Source: Promerops cafer (Eukaryota; Chordata; Aves; Passeriformes; Nectariniidae). Taken from it: DNA of 64,000 nt. The notes beneath the pieces are model-generated. The model ran no database searches, was not told the origin of the DNA, and saw only the letters and a program-made list of their open reading frames with translations. Position numbers and translations under genes: made by a program. Below, piece by piece: positions 25,401 through 39,000 of this stretch; position 1 is the first letter of the stretch, and every line of letters starts with the position of its first letter. The stretch lies in contig VZSE01012473.1 in NCBI GenBank assembly GCA_013398275.1, positions 809,342 through 873,341 on the forward strand, written 5' to 3'.

Positions 25401-28362
25401 TTTGAAGCTCAGTATTTCTGACTTAACCTGCATAGGACCTTATAGCCATTGTCTGTCTGGGCACAAATTTGAAGCAAATCATTGAGCGCGTGCAGATCCA
25501 TCATGTGCCCTCAGCATCAGGCACAACAGAGCATTTTGCTGTTGCAGATCAGTGTAATCAGTCCTCCAATAGCCAGCCTCCTTCCCATATAGCACAGTTT
25601 AATGCACAGCAGAGAGGCATTTTCTTCTCTGTGAAGACTGGGAAGCAGAACATCGGCCTTGCTGGAGGTGCATGGGCAGTGATCACAGGTGTGGGTATGT
25701 CTCTAGTCCTCTGTGCACATACACCAGGGGGAAGCTTGGAAAGCTTTTGCCTGCGTTGAGGTTCCGAACCAGACTCTCAGCCATTGCAAATGGATGATCC
25801 CAGTCTCTGGCTGAGCTGGCAATGATTAATTGAAACCCTTGAGATACAGGTCTGAGCAGATGCAAGTGACCTAAGGTGACACAGAAATGAAGCCTTATGT
25901 GCATCAAAGAGAGACTTCAGCTCATCATTGTCTGCTGTTACAAACAGCAAAAAAGGAGAAAGGCACAGAAACTAGCCCAGGTAAACTTTACCAAAAGAAG
26001 GCAGCTAGGAAGAAGCCCGCAATATATTTTTTGTTTAAATCCAACAACCAGAATGCTGACAAATATTTAAGATGTCATGTGGCTGAGGCGAGGGGGGGTT
26101 TTGGCTATTTTTCCTTCGAGTACCCTTTCCCAAGGATTGTCTTTGCTCTGTGCCTCTTTGTGTTTAGTCCTTTTTCGGTTTTCTTACCATCCACTGTCAA
26201 TGTTTCAGCTCCTGCTTTTACCTTCTCTTCATTTACCCTCATGTGTTTAGGGTCTGCACATACACACAGCAGTGGTTGTTACCCACATTACTGGGTTGGT
26301 CAGTTCTCACTGAGCACTGCAGGCTGTCCTTTATTCACAAGCAAGGAAAGAAAAACCTCCTTTTCAGCCATCTGCATTCCTGGGCTTTACCTCACAGAAA
26401 CTAGAGGGATTCTCACAAGTTTCCAGGTATGGGAGTTGTCTCTTACTGCATGTGCTTATATTTGAGCTAGTATGTTCAACTTGACTGGAAGTAGTGAGTA
26501 CAAGAATAAGGTAGAAAATACAAAGTGTCACTATCCAGGCCAGAAATGTGTGGTATGTGCATGTGGACTCCTCCTCCAGTGGGTAAGCCTGGTTTGTGTC
26601 TTGGTTTGCATGTGAAAGGAGCAGCCTGTAGGAGTAGCTGCAATAGCAGAGCTGAAATGCAGGTAATTATACATAACAGTAACTTCAGACTTCTGGGTAG
26701 TTTCATTGCCTCATAGAATCTTCCTGCGGGCAGAAAATTTGGCTCAGGCAAAAGGATTTTCAGGAATGTTCTTTTTAATGTGTGTGGTGGAAGCTGTAAT
26801 TTAATTTGTGTGGCCGCCTTCCCTGTGGCTGTTGGAGATTGTTGCTTATTTCCCTGATAGCAGTGGCACAAGCAGTGCTTTCCAGTGTTTCTCCTGGCAA
26901 AGGCTGTCTGGGATAGTAGGTCATAGTGAGATGAAGTCTCTCTCTTTGCTTTAATCAGAAAAGGCTGTGCCTAGAGGCTTGTTTCAAACAGCAAGAGAGG
27001 GAAAGCAGAGGATAGAAATGAAACGTGAACATGACCATGTTCAAAGTGGAAAATGTTAAAGGACAGAAGTGTCAGGAAAGCACCACTGTCCTCAGTGGCT
27101 GATTGCTTTTCAGCTTGTGATCATGCAAAAGCACATCTCCCATAACTGTAGCACCGTGTGCTTTCCAGCACCCTTGATCTGAGGAACTTGGAGCACTGTG
27201 AACACAGATGAGTTAAATCTGCAGCAGTTCTGTGATGGAGGTGCAGTCACCTTGGCTCTACAGATGGAAGAGAGGAAGAAAGGTTCAGGTGCTTACCCAG
27301 AATCAGTAAGACAGAGACAAAGGTAGGATCTGAATGGGAACTGTGGCTCCCAGTCGAGCATGCAGACAGCAATGAGCCACACAGTGGCTATTAAGCTGGG
27401 CTCTGCCTTTGCTTATGTAGTTGAACAAATGAAACTGTTTTTTTCCTGAAGCATTGAGCACTCTAGCTCCTCTGGAAACCTGCTGGAGTAGAGGTAGTTC
27501 AGCTGTTTGCAAATCAGATTCCTGAGAAAAGAGTATTACACAGAAGAAACAGCCTCAAGAGAGTAGAGTACTGGCAAGCTTTCTGAGGTCATTTGGAGTG
27601 CATAGAGCAGCACAGGATCAAGCTTGAGCAGAAGAGATAGATAAGGAGATGACTGGGATGAGAGTGAGAAGGACAAATGAGAAATACGAGAGAACAGTGG
27701 CAGAAGAGGACAGGTTTGATCTCAGAGCAGGAAATAGTGGGAAAGTATGTATGATAGCCTGGAAAAAAAAAATCCCTGCCTTTAGGAAGTACAAAATTAT
27801 GAAGTACAATAAAAAAAATTTTAGAGAGGCAGCATAAGCCTTCAGATAGGAGGGCTACTCAGGAGCACAGAACCTTGCATTCCTCTTGCCTCCTCTCCCA
27901 ATGATGTACTAAATGTTGTGCCCTTCCTGTGTGATTGGGGTGTGATCTTGTCCAAGCCCTCCAGGTACTGATCCAGTAAAGTAAAAACAGTAATTTCCCT
28001 TAGTGTGCAACCAGCAGATTGAAAAAAGAGAGGAAAGAGTAAGAGGTGGGTGAGGACTATGTAGCCTTGGTTATGGTCTTTATTTTTATAATCAAAATTT
28101 TACCCTGAAAGGGTTCCAGAAATGAGTCCTTGTCTGATCCAAATGAAAGTCTTATTCCTCATTCTTTCCCTTTTCCCCCTGTATCACTAATATGAAGCAG
28201 ATGTAAAAGGAGGACAGCATCACAGAGCTTAATGTCAGACAGGGAAAATCGGGTATTGACTGATTTCGGATTCTGTTTTGCCATGATCTGGGTGGGGTTG
28301 CATTACCCCATCCTTTATGAAAATTGCTGGACAACTCTGGCTATGTTCTTGTTGTTATTGCT

Positions 28363-28382
28363 ACTATTATTATTATTATTAA
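28363..28382. repeat. (ATT)n microsatellite
   Basis: About six ATT units, followed by imperfect AT-rich sequence. Confidence 0.85.
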
Positions 28383-28724
28383 TATTATAATTAAAGGTAA
28401 GTAAGTGTATCTTTCTGTGAGAGAGAGAAAGACTGGGTGAATGTGTGTGGGGGTGGAGGAGGAACTGACCTGTTGTTTGTTTCTGCTGGTGGGTCAGGGT
28501 TAGGCTCTTGGGCAGCAATGGCAACCCTGAAGAAACCTCCTTTGAGGACTTCCTATTGGAGCGTCCACAGCATCACTGTCACTGGAAACTTATCACTTGG
28601 GTGGGAGTCCTGTGTTTCTGCTGCACTTTTAATAGACCTTCTTTCTTACAGTAGAGCTTTACTACCTGGGAGCCCCTTTGTGAGAGTTATTTAATAGACA
28701 ATATTCGAAAATGTGTTCTCAATA

Positions 28725-28850
28725 GAAGCGTTTAAAAAACGTGTGGAAGTGGCATTTGAGGATATTGGTTTAAAGGTGAACACAGTGGTGGCAGGTTAAG
28801 AGTTGGACTCGCTGATCTTAGAGGGCTTTTCCAACCCTTATGATTCTACA
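28725..28850 (+). mobile_element. CR1 LINE fragment, 3' terminus
   Basis: The + strand ends in the usual CR1 3' wording, including GCTGATCTTAGAGGGCTTTT and CCAACC...TGATTCTACA, closing at 28850. About 125 bp of the 3' untranslated end remains. Upstream words such as TTTAAAAAACGTGTGGAAGT match the region just before the CR1 3' end. Severely 5'-truncated and noncoding. Confidence 0.88.
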
Positions 28851-30360
28851 GACCAAATAGCCTCAGAAGATCAATTGTAGTGCTGGCAATGCAAGAACAC
28901 CAATCCAATATTTTTACGTTGCCTTGGGATTTCTCGCACAGCCTTGAATAATTCAAATGGCCTCTCAATATCTCAGGTTGTCAGAAATGAGATGAGGAAA
29001 GTAGTACTACTTGACTTTGTGGATGTAGGCTGATAAAGGTATTGAAACTGTTGTGGTATCTAAAGATAAAAGCTTTTATCTGAGACAGTAAATATGTCTG
29101 CCTGCTCCCAAGTTGCTTATGGTGTAGGCCTTATTTAAGTTAGGTGTGGAGGCTTTTATAAATCAGTCCCCTTGCAACCTGTAGAAAATCCCAGCAAGGC
29201 AACAGAAAGCTGCTGAGCTCCCCAGCATTCAGTACTAGTGTTGGTAAAAAGCCAAGGGGATTTCCTGCAACACAATTTATTCTCGTGGCTCTTCACATGT
29301 AGTGGACGTACAGTTTACTATTCTGGTTAATCCTGCCTTTCTAGATGCACCTCAGAAAACAACTGCCAGCAGCATCAGTGATGAATTACAAGAGAGCAGG
29401 AGGACCTGCTGGTCATGGGGATTAAAGATCAGGGGCTTCAAATTGCAGTTTATCCATACACCAATATTGAGAGTGAATCCCCGAGCATCCCCAGTACATA
29501 GGGTACATAGGTGATCCTGAGTAACCCAGGCTGTGGGGAGGAGGCATTTCTCCAGATCATTCCTGTGTGATTTTGTAATTTTATCCTGGGGCTGTCCTGC
29601 CTCTGGCTTGCTTTAAGCCTGGATCTGAAAAGTACTGTGATCTATTAGAGAGCCAACAAGAATTCCAACCTAATATTTCAAGGCACTGAAAAAGAATCCT
29701 TTACTCTCATGAAATTAATTCAGAACACAAATTGCCTTTCAGTTGACTACTTCTTTGCACAGCTCTGCTAAGTAGTTGATCTTCTTAAAGTATGGTCAGA
29801 TGGGATTTTTAAAATTCTGTTTCTTCCTTAAAAAAGGACACGACCCTGATTAGGGTCATCCCTGGGGAATGAACCTAGGAGCTCTGGATCAAAAGGAACA
29901 AATCTGCATTGCTTGTGCCAGTTGTGCCTCTATGAATGTCTGTGTACTGTCCAGAGGCTTGCAAGTGTCTGTGTTTGGCCCACCCTCTAAAGAAGAATGA
30001 GGAGCCACAATGGGGGAGTTTGTTTGTATCTCCTACTTGATTTCAGGAGCTTGTGTCAAACCTTCATCATCCTGGGTGTCCCTGCTTTGTTGGTGGAGCG
30101 GATGCTGAGGTGAGCCCTTGGAGCTGGAAGTCAGGAAGCGTTTCTGCCTAAGCCAAAGCATAGCTGCTGTGGTGACAGCTCATTCCTCAGCCCTGGCATG
30201 CGTGCTCTGACCACATGCAGAGAGCGCAGAACAGGAGTGTTGGACTTGGGAATGATGATAGGATCTTCTGAGCCTTGGAATGGCAGAGGATGCAATGAAA
30301 AATCACAGTGCTTCCCAGCAGGATCAGAGATGCTCACTGCCTCTTAAGAACAGTTATGGA
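28851..30360. other. Gene-free stretch
   Basis: No gene, RNA gene or repeat that I can support. Short chance frames only. Confidence 0.55.
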
Positions 30361-30455
30361 TTAATAGAATGTTAACTGGGTAAAAAACTGGCTGGATGGC
30401 CAGGCCCAGAGACTGGTGCTGGGTGAAATTACCTCCACCTGGGGGCTGGGCACTG
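30361..30455 (+). mobile_element. CR1 LINE internal fragment
   Basis: The words GGTAAAAAACTGGCTGGATG and CCAGGCCCAGAGACTGGTGC are characteristic of the CR1 reverse-transcriptase region of the second open frame. Only about 95 bp is recognisable and no CR1 3' tail follows, so it is an internal remnant, either cut by later events or too diverged to trace further. Noncoding now. Confidence 0.75.
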
Positions 30456-30968
30456 AGGAAGAGTGCATGACTCCTGTACATGATAGTTGAGCCTGCTGAG
30501 TCGTTTGGTTTTACACGTGAATTGGGGAACATCCCTGGACGTCATAATGATACAGAGGACATCTGTGTCGCTCACCACGGCTTGCATATTTGGTCTCTCA
30601 GTTTCTGCAGTGTTATCAGGAGCTCAGGCAGCCTTTGTGAGGAGATCAGGCAGCTCTGGAGGTACTGCAGGAAAGCAGAGCAGCACTGAGGTTTATATAG
30701 GAAATGTGGATTTCCTGTGGCCAGGATTTCTGACCCTGCTGCAGATCTGGTGTGCCACCTCAGGCAGATCTCTCTATTCCCCTGAATGTTTCTTTTCTCT
30801 CTTGTTTATTCCTGTCATACTGCCAGGAGGGAACTGCATCAAGCCCTCTGTTGTACACCACCAGGCTGTACAAGCAGCTGGGGGTATCCCAGCACATCCA
30901 TCACACTAATAATGATAGGAAGGAGAGCACCCATCAGAAATATTTCCTTACCTTTTAGTTATTAATAC

Positions 30969-31035
30969 ATTTTATTTTCTATTTTTTCTTTCTATTTTTT
31001 TCTTTCTATTCTTTTGTTTTTATTTTTTTCTTGCT
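30969..31035. repeat. T-rich minisatellite-like repeat
   Basis: Three to four imperfect copies of a 13-14 base unit resembling TCTATTTTTTCTT. Confidence 0.75.
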
Positions 31036-34000
31036 TGAAGGGGAAAATAAGTCAGCTATCTTTTATTCCTTTTAAAGCAAATGACTCCTGACAGGTCTGG
31101 AAATGTGTTTCCTGCAATTACTCCATGCACACAGGGGCCGTGCTGCTTCATTTATACACCCACATACCACACCTCAGACTTTTCATTAGCTTGGCCTACA
31201 TCTTTTGTTTGCAGTGATAGGCACATGAAAATACAACAGGAATAGGGCTAGGGAAGAGAAGAGGAGAAGGGGATGCATTGCTGCTTGAAAATTGCTGTCT
31301 CAGTGTTTTATTTGTTGCATATGCAGAACAATATTTTTATTTTTATTGTTTACCAGCAGTGCAAGAACTGATGTGGACCCGGATGCACTGCGTCCTGGGT
31401 GGCTGCTTGTGCCACTCAGACAAGGTTGGGTTATGGTCTTGGCTGGCAGAGGAAGGGAGAAGGGCATGCAAAGGAGTAAGAGTGTACCCTGGAGAAAGCA
31501 GCATGAGGCAGACACTGGGCCAGCCCTCTCTCCTCACCAGCCTTGTCCCTGGTCACTTTTGCTTCTGGGATTCTCCTCCAGCAGGAGCTGCTGTGTGCTG
31601 GGACTGATGGCTGCAGGGTGACAGGCAGGAGGAGAAGGTGGGGGACATGGTGCTGTCTGATTTACATGCCCTCAGCAGGGGTTGTCCTTGGCCGAGCACA
31701 TCAGGGTGTTTGTGTGAGAGCTGAAATGCAGTCAAGGCTGGTTAGATCAGCATAAGGCTAATTTTAAATCTGAGATACCATGCCAGTCTTGTTCTGCATA
31801 GCTCCAGCCCTCCTGCTCCCTTTCATCTTGCCGCAGCTTCATCTTCCCCTTTCAGAGTTGTCCCTCTATTGCTCAGTGCAATTCCTGGGTGACTGGTTTT
31901 TTGTTCCTAAGCCCATTAGTGTGTTTGCAGCTCGTGTCCTGGAACTGTTTGCCCTTGTCAGATCTGTCCCTCTCACACAGCCACCTACAGAGTCTGGCAG
32001 CTCTAGGCCTCCTGCCAACGCTTTTGTGGTGCTGTGGTCTCTCACGCAAAAAGCCACTCTTGTCCGTAGCGGCACAGGCTGACAGATGTTTTGACTTCTG
32101 CTTTTGTCCCACCTGGCTGTCTTGGAGACACAAAAGGCACACTGGAAGTAGCACAGATGGGAGAGATGTCTGCTGAGATCTACCAAAGGTCGCACAAAAA
32201 CTGTGGAAGGAAGATATTAGTGCTGTGTTTTTCCATCCCTACCTCCCTCTGCAGTTTGAGACGCTGCAGGGAGGAGCCGTTCCTGGTGTGTCCAATTTTC
32301 ATAACATCACCCAGCTTAGTTCTGTCCTGGCTCTTCCTTCTGTTGAAGGCTGTGTAAGCACATGTTCACCATACCTGCATTTAAATCCTGGGGTTTCAGG
32401 GTTAGCAAGCAGCTCTGAGGAGCTGGGACTGTTCGTGACTGTCCACATGGCTGCTCCAGAGCTTGAACTCCACTACTTAGTAAGAGCCTCTGGTTTGAGG
32501 TAAAAAGACTATTTTACGGGTAATTTTAGTTGAAGGAAAAAACCCAAACTCCAAACATCCACTAACTAAAAGAACTGTAATGACCTGTAATGTCTCCTGT
32601 GATTACAAGAGGTCCTAGAACACACCCCAGAGAGCAGGGATTCAGTGTTGCTCCAGAATTGTTGCCATAGCTCACGCTGTTTAAGTAATTCAAAGGCAGT
32701 TTGTTACCCAAAACCCTTCGGTCTAGTGAATACAGGGGAAGTATTTTGGATTCTTGTTCTGATGTCGTTGATAGGATCTACTGTGTAGACACATTTTTGT
32801 GTTACTGTCTTTGACCAAAAAATTGCTGCCCAGAAAATCAACTTGGTGTTGTTGGGGGTTTTTGTTTATTTTTGGTTTGTTTTATTGGTTTTTTGGAAGC
32901 TTGAACCATGGTAAGAAAATTAATAGCAGTGTTCTGTGTGCAATGCCACAGATTATTTAAGGTGCTAATGCCCATTCAAAGCTGTTGGTTAATTGAACAT
33001 CACAGAGTTACAGGCCTGAGCTGCCAAATGTAAACAGGGTAATAGTTTTTATTTATTTCACAAGATGAAATTCTGATCATTGGTCATGTTTATTGACTGA
33101 ATATCTCAGGGCTCAGTATTTTAACATTTTACAGTAAATTATTAACATTATGCTGAGGAAAAGAGGGATAGATAGGAGTCTTAAATTCTTCTCTGTTGTG
33201 ACCTCATCATCCTTTTGTACTGATGGCATTTACTTGTTGTCATCCTTGCACGAAAGGTATGTATTCAGCAGATGTCTCAGCAGCACTGAATTGTATCAAG
33301 TCCATTTCTCTTTGCTGGTCATTATTCTTTAAAGTGGGAGACAAATGGTGCTTGAACCTTTGAATCAAGGAACAGTTTTCAGAAGTGCTTAAATGATTTA
33401 AGAGTGTGGTTCTCTTTGGCTTCTAGTCAGACTTTCTGCTCTTTAATCTTCTTAAGTTCTTTCTTTCCCTCCTCCAAGGGTTTGCTGAATCTGTCTCTCC
33501 TTAGCGCTAACGCGGCCCCTGTAACCCTTGTGTGAGTGGTGTGCAGCCTCCAATACCCTGCCACATCAGCCTGGTACAGCAGAAGAGACCAGTGTCTCCA
33601 GCTTACAGTGGGCAGTTAAGGCACAGGGGAGATGGAGTGTGTTGCCCCAAGCCAGACAGGGATTTTGAAGCATGGATACCCAAGTCCTGCGCTAAACCCG
33701 GGGCCCGATTGCTCAGCTTCTCTGCAGCACGGAGGTGCTGAGCGTTCCCTGCCAGGCTTTGCCAAGGGTTTAGGCTCTTCCTGATGTGGTCTGCTTGTCC
33801 ACACGTACAGGTACTTGCCAAAACTGCTGAGATTTTCCTGTAAACTGAAGTGTTGGAATCGAAACCTCCCAGAATTGCACTCTGATGAATTACTCTGTCT
33901 GCTGAGAAAAGGAAGATAAGGAGCAGGCAGAGGAAAAGGCATTTAAGTACAGTATTCTGCATATATCATTTGTTATTTCACTCATGGTGTCTGACAGTGG

Positions 34001-34892
34001 AAGAGCATACAAAGTACAGATTTGCTGGTGTTGGGCTCTTTCCCCAGGTAGCCATTCCATTGGTGGTGACTCTGTCATAAGTTCGTGTTTGGTGAGCTTT
34101 GGACCGCCTCTGCAGTCTCACCTATATGTAATGTGGCTCACCTATAGGGTTTGGGACCTTTGAGCATGGTTGGGGATTATAGGGGATTTAAGCAAGCAAA
34201 GATGTGAGCTTGAAAAGATGCTGCTTTGAATTTTCTTATGTTGCTTCTTTGGAATAGAGTGATGGCTTGTCTTTGTCTGGAACAGCTGTAGCCTTGCATT
34301 TAGGAGAAGTGGGGTTTCTGGGATGAATGCCCTTTTGGGGTCGGAGTGGAAGCCTCAGCACTGGCCTAGGTTTTATGCCTGGTGTTTTCTTTCTATAAAC
34401 ACTGTCTCTGTGCAGCCACTGCAGTTTGTGCTGTGAACAGGTTTCCCACGGGGAAAAGGACTGGGGGGTGCATAGGAACATTTTTTCAAATGAAAGCTTT
34501 TTCAAAAATGTTTAGAAAGGAGTAATTCTGAGAGTTAGTTATTTCTTGGAAGTTTTTAACAATGAGGACAGTGTTCAGCATTTTGGCAGTTTGTGCCTTT
34601 TTTTTTTTTTTTTAAGGTTTTGGTTGCTTCTGTTTCTTTATGTTGCTGGGTCCTTGGTTGTCCACAGTGTTTTGTGTGGGCTTAACAATGGTGTGTGTCT
34701 CAGGGACCATGTGTTTCAGTTATCTGGTCTGGGCCAATTGAGCAGCTGTAGTCATCTGGCAGGTTGTGTTCTGAAATGAAAAATATGGTTCTAATTTTTT
34801 ATTTTGTTTATTTTAAAACCTGATTGGCAGTCAACACTGTATATGTACCACATTCTAATTATGGACAGTGGCAAAACTAATAAAACCCCAAA

Positions 34893-34974
34893 GTGTGTGT
34901 ATATATGTGTGTGTGTATATATGTGTGTGTGTGTATATATATATGTGTATATGTGTGTGTATATATATGTGTGT
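34893..34974. repeat. Compound (TG)n(TA)n microsatellite
   Basis: About 82 bp of alternating TG and TA blocks. It generates artefactual Tyr/Thr/His/Ile or Cys/Val repeat peptides in several frames, which should not be read as protein. Confidence 0.93.
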
Positions 34975-35304
34975 AACATTTTTAAAGGAAAATATTCTTC
35001 CTGTCTTGAAATATTTTAGAATACCTTTTGTCTATTTTAGGCTGCTTTATTTCAGATTACCTAATTTACTCTCCAGAAATGATCAGGGAGCACTTGCATG
35101 CCAAATGTCAGCCCATCAGGTGGGTTGGTGGTGTCTCTGTTAAAACAGGTTTAAGAAAGGACAAAAACACCATACAGGCAGAGGAGGATGGGAGAGAAAA
35201 AAATGAGAAAGAGCAGAGGGAGCACCAGTGTAGGGAAGGAGTAGGTGCTCCATGCTGGACAGGAGCAGCTACTTGCAGCCTGTGGACGACTCATACAGGA
35301 GCTG

Positions 35305-36088
35305 ATGGGAGTTCCCTGGTATCAGTACAGACTGTGGGATGAAGGGGCTGAGGGCAACCTTGCTGAGAAGGACCTGGTGGCTGAAAAACTGAGTATGACC
35401 CAGCAATGTACACTTGCAGCCCAGGAAGACAGTCCTGTCCTTGGCTGCATCAAAAGAAGTGTGGCCAGATGAACGAGGTGATTTTGGCCTTCTTCTCTTA
35501 TGAGAACCCAGCTGGAGTTCTGCATCCAGATCTGGAGTCCTCTGTCCAGGAGAGACATGCACCTGTTGAAGTGGGTCCAGAGAAGGGACACAAAAATGAT
35601 CTGAGGGCACCTTTTCTGTGAGGACAGGCTGAGAGAGTTTGGGCTGTTCAGCCTGGAGAAGAGAAGGCCCTAGGGAGACCTTACTGCGGCCTTTCAATAC
35701 CTAAAGGCCTTATAAAGAAGATGGGGGTAGGCTACTTAGGGCTTGTTATGATTACAGGAGTATTAGTATTTTTTTTATTATTTCTGTTATCACTACAGGA
35801 GTATCTTACCCCAATAGGACAGGGACAAATGGTTTTAAACTAAAAGGGGATAGATGTAGACTAGATAAAAGGAAAAAGTTTTTTGTGATGAGGGTGGTAA
35901 AACACTGGAAGAAGTTGCCCAGAGAGGTGGTGGATGCCCCATTCCTGGAAACACTCAGTCAGGGTCTGGTTGGATGGGGCTCTGAACAACCTGGTCTAGT
36001 TGAAGATATCCCTTCTTTTTGCAGGATGTTGGACTAGATGATCTCTGAAGTCCCTTTCTGACCCAAATCATTCTATGATTCTATGACC
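35305..36088 (+). mobile_element. CR1 LINE fragment, longest copy
   Basis: A near-continuous CR1 3' segment on the + strand. It begins around the GGTATCAGTACAGACTGTGG region and passes through the coding end (GGCTGCATCAAAAGAAGTGT, GGACAGGCTGAGAGAGTTTG, TTCAGCCTGGAGAAGAGAAG). It ends with the 3' untranslated region and the tandem octamers TTCTATGATTCTATGA near 36087. At about 780 bp it is the longest CR1 here. Its reverse-transcriptase end no longer reads through because stops and shifts interrupt it. Two copies of TACAGGAGTAT (35753-35763 and 35794-35804) flank a T-rich stretch inside it, a small secondary insertion or duplication. Confidence 0.93.
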
Positions 36089-39000
36089 ATAGTCCCCAGC
36101 TGCTGTGCTGCTTGGGGTGAGGGGTGGAGTCTTGAGAAAAGCAGTGAAGTTGAGCCTGGCAGAGGGGAGACGAAAGGTCGTAATTTAACATCTGTGGTTT
36201 TGTTTCTCTTTACCCACATCTATTTTCCTTTGCAATAAGTAATTTTCATCGAGTCACGTCTGTTTTGCCTGCTTTGCCTGCAACAGTAGTTGATAAGCAA
36301 TCTCCCTGTCGTTATCTCAGCCTGCAAGCTTTCTCATTCCTATTCTTACTGATTTCTCCATATCCTGCTGAGAGGAGAGAGCGAGTCAGAGCCTGGGAGG
36401 GCGTTTGCCTCTTAGCCAGGGCTAACCCACCACAGCGAGCAGGAGGTTTAATGTCAAACAAAGCAGGTCTGGTACTTGAACAGTGCTGTGCACTGCAGCT
36501 GTGAGCTGCAGCTGCAGCTAAGCTGCCTCATTTAAATGACCAATGCAGCAGCTTGAGGCTCAGTGCTGGCTTCACATCTCTACCTGCTTGGGTGTCCAGC
36601 ATCCTAAGAGGGTTTTTAGTGAAAGCAGCCTGCATCTTCAGCGTTTTCGTCCTCACCACTAATACAAAGTACTTCCAACAGATGTCTGAATCTGCTCACT
36701 TTTCCTTATGGTGTCCTACCCTGTATGTGCAGACATTGTATTTATTCCAGGGGTCTTATGCTGGATGCAGAGGGGAAACTTGTGGGCTTTTGCACTTGCA
36801 AATAGGAGAGAGGACCTTGCTGGCTTAGTTGCAGTCAGAAGGGATGCATCACTCAACCAGGTATTTTGGTAAGATGTTGTCTTTGATATGAAGGGGGTAG
36901 AAGTTACCCTTGGTTACTTGGAGACAGGAGCTGGGTTCCATAAAACGTTGCTGATCTCAAGACATCAAATCAAACTAAATAATGAGGTTCTTAAAAAAAA
37001 TTCTAAGAAGAATACATCTTGAGTTTAATTTCTGTTTTGACCTTTATGCTTTGTTGGCAGGAGTGGAGGTCCACGATGTGGTTGTGAGGGCACATAAAAA
37101 TGCATTCACCTTCATACACTTTCCTGTGTGCTGAGACATTGACTCCTCCATCGTTCCTCTTTCACAGCAAAAGTAATCACCACCCACCTTCTTTATGAGT
37201 TTTTCCTCTCAGCCTTTGCACTCTTTCTCCTGTGTGGCCCTTCGGTATGCACAATAAAAAATAATGCTGGAGGAAAACTGAGAATGTTACAGAAGCTGAA
37301 GAACAAGAAATGACAGCTTGAATGAGCTGGGTACAGGTCTGTCTTGAGATGGAGGAAAATACCTTCATGAGTCCCTTGTGGAGAAAAAAAATCTCCAAGT
37401 CAAATAATTAGGGACTGTTTTGCTTCAAGGTCCTACATAGAACTTTGATTTAATTAGCAGACCTAAAAATAATAGAGCTGGAGGAGCTGCTAACTTCACA
37501 TTAAGGACTCTTTCAATGTCCTGCAAGTACTAAATGCTGTGATCGGTGAATCCTTTGTGGGAGCTGGCAATGCTGTTGCATCATGATATGAATCATGTTC
37601 TCTGTACTTCTACCATGCCTTCCAGCTGTGGCCCTGCAGGCAGGAGAAAGTAGCCATGTACATGATCCACATCCAAATGGGCATTTTTTTTCCCTGGTGA
37701 ACTATGTTGATTTTGCAAATATGCACTCAATTAATGCAGTGTGCTAATTCTGAAGATGTTTATTTAGCTGACTGTGTCCTTGCTGCTAATGCTTACTGTA
37801 CAGATTGTGCTAGGAATTGGGTGACTTTTGATTTTGTATGTAAGCTCTACATTAGGGCCCTTGTAGGCTAAGTCTTTATTTTCTGGATGTTTCTCTGCTT
37901 TCCTCATGAAAAAGTACTGATTTATTTGTTATACTGCATTCATTTCCCAGATATCAGCTCCCTGACTCAGACTCACGGATGGCTTCTAAGTTTGGATGCT
38001 ACAATGGCTTAGATGCCTGTGCCTGGCAGCATGGCATGTCTGGTTGTTCCTTAGTTGTCAGGAGTTTGGTGGATGCTGAGCTCTGACTATGGCATTTGAA
38101 GTGACCAGATAGTTGCAAGCACCCCAAGTGTTTGAAAAGTTGCTTGCCAAGTACTGCTGGTGCTTTTGCAAGCCCTAAACACACCTAGCGCAAATATTTG
38201 TTTTATGATTACTGAGGTTAAAAGAAAACCCAAACCAAACCCAGCAAAATCTAAGATTTTTATCTGGTTAAAAGAGAGGAAGAGGATAGCTGTTCAGATA
38301 ACCAAATGTAGTGAGCAATCTCATTTACTGGGGTTAATTTTGCTTGTAAGCCACATTTGTGCCACTGGCAAAGTGACAGGCCTGTCACAAGAAACAGTTT
38401 CTACTGAGTTCTCACCTGGGTGTGGGTAGGAGTCCAGAGGTGCCAGCTGTGTGAGAGCAGGAAGGGCAGGAGCAGTTTCAAACTCAGCATTTAGGTGTTC
38501 CCATCCTCTTCTGGAATGGCTGCTGTGCTTTTTAATGCTGTGGGATTGGTGCATCATGAAGAATGTCGAGGTCATTTGTGTGTTTGTGATTCTTTATTTG
38601 GTTTGGATTTTTAAAATTCTTTAATGCTTGCAAAATATAAAGAGCTGTACAAGTTGTTGAGTAGCAATTAAATTGAGCTGAGTGTTTTAATGTGTTTGGG
38701 AAGGAAACCTAAAGTCACTCAGTGGATGAACATATTCTGCTGCAGCCCTGAGTGCTGAATCCCATCACGGCAGGGCTCAGTTCATCTAAGTGGCATTCAT
38801 CTCATCTGTCTCTAGCTGTCTAAAATGAAAGCATCTAGGCCAGAAAGTGCTTCAGTCCAGCTATTTCATGTGCCTATTTTAGGGTGGATAAGTCATGCTC
38901 AGATGAAGTGTGTCTGCACTGGCTGCAGGGTACATAGAGAACTAGTTTGGATGCTGTGTCTAAGTTCAGCCCTGGAGCAGCCCCACAGTCTGGGAGAGCT

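Larger units (their letters stand above)
17546..28724. other. Gene-free stretch
   Basis: About 11 kb without a recognisable gene. Open frames such as + 20253-20678 (141 codons) and + 25887-26465 (192 codons) have no identifiable domain and no convincing splice context. Short perfect hairpins lie at 21654-21679 and 22376-22401, and an ATT trinucleotide run at about 28363-28382. A weak acceptor directly abutting GTACCT occurs near 22727. Nothing else stands out. Confidence 0.55.
30456..35304. other. Gene-free stretch with T-rich repeat
   Basis: Includes an imperfect TCTATTTTTTCTT-type repeat (30969-31035) and a GC-richer patch (about 31350-32500). In that patch several frames stay open on both strands, as higher GC content alone would cause. 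Also a G/T-rich tract (32858-32900), a poly-T (34598-34613) and the TG/TA microsatellite at 34893-34974. No gene recognised. Confidence 0.55.

Noticed and set aside
25887..26465. 192-codon + strand frame
   Set aside because: No recognisable domain, no splice sites of quality; consistent with chance.
31278..32503. Cluster of overlapping frames of about 90-110 codons on both strands
   Set aside because: Explained by locally higher GC and fewer stop codons; no frame has paired splice sites or a known domain.
34791..35143. Repetitive Tyr/Thr/His/Ile and Cys/Val frames on both strands
   Set aside because: Produced by the TG/TA microsatellite, not by a gene.
38395..38430. Minus-strand CAG|GTGAGA preceded by a C-rich tract, considered as a second recursive splice site
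   Set aside because: The tract is short and interrupted by purines and the donor is weaker than at 12637.
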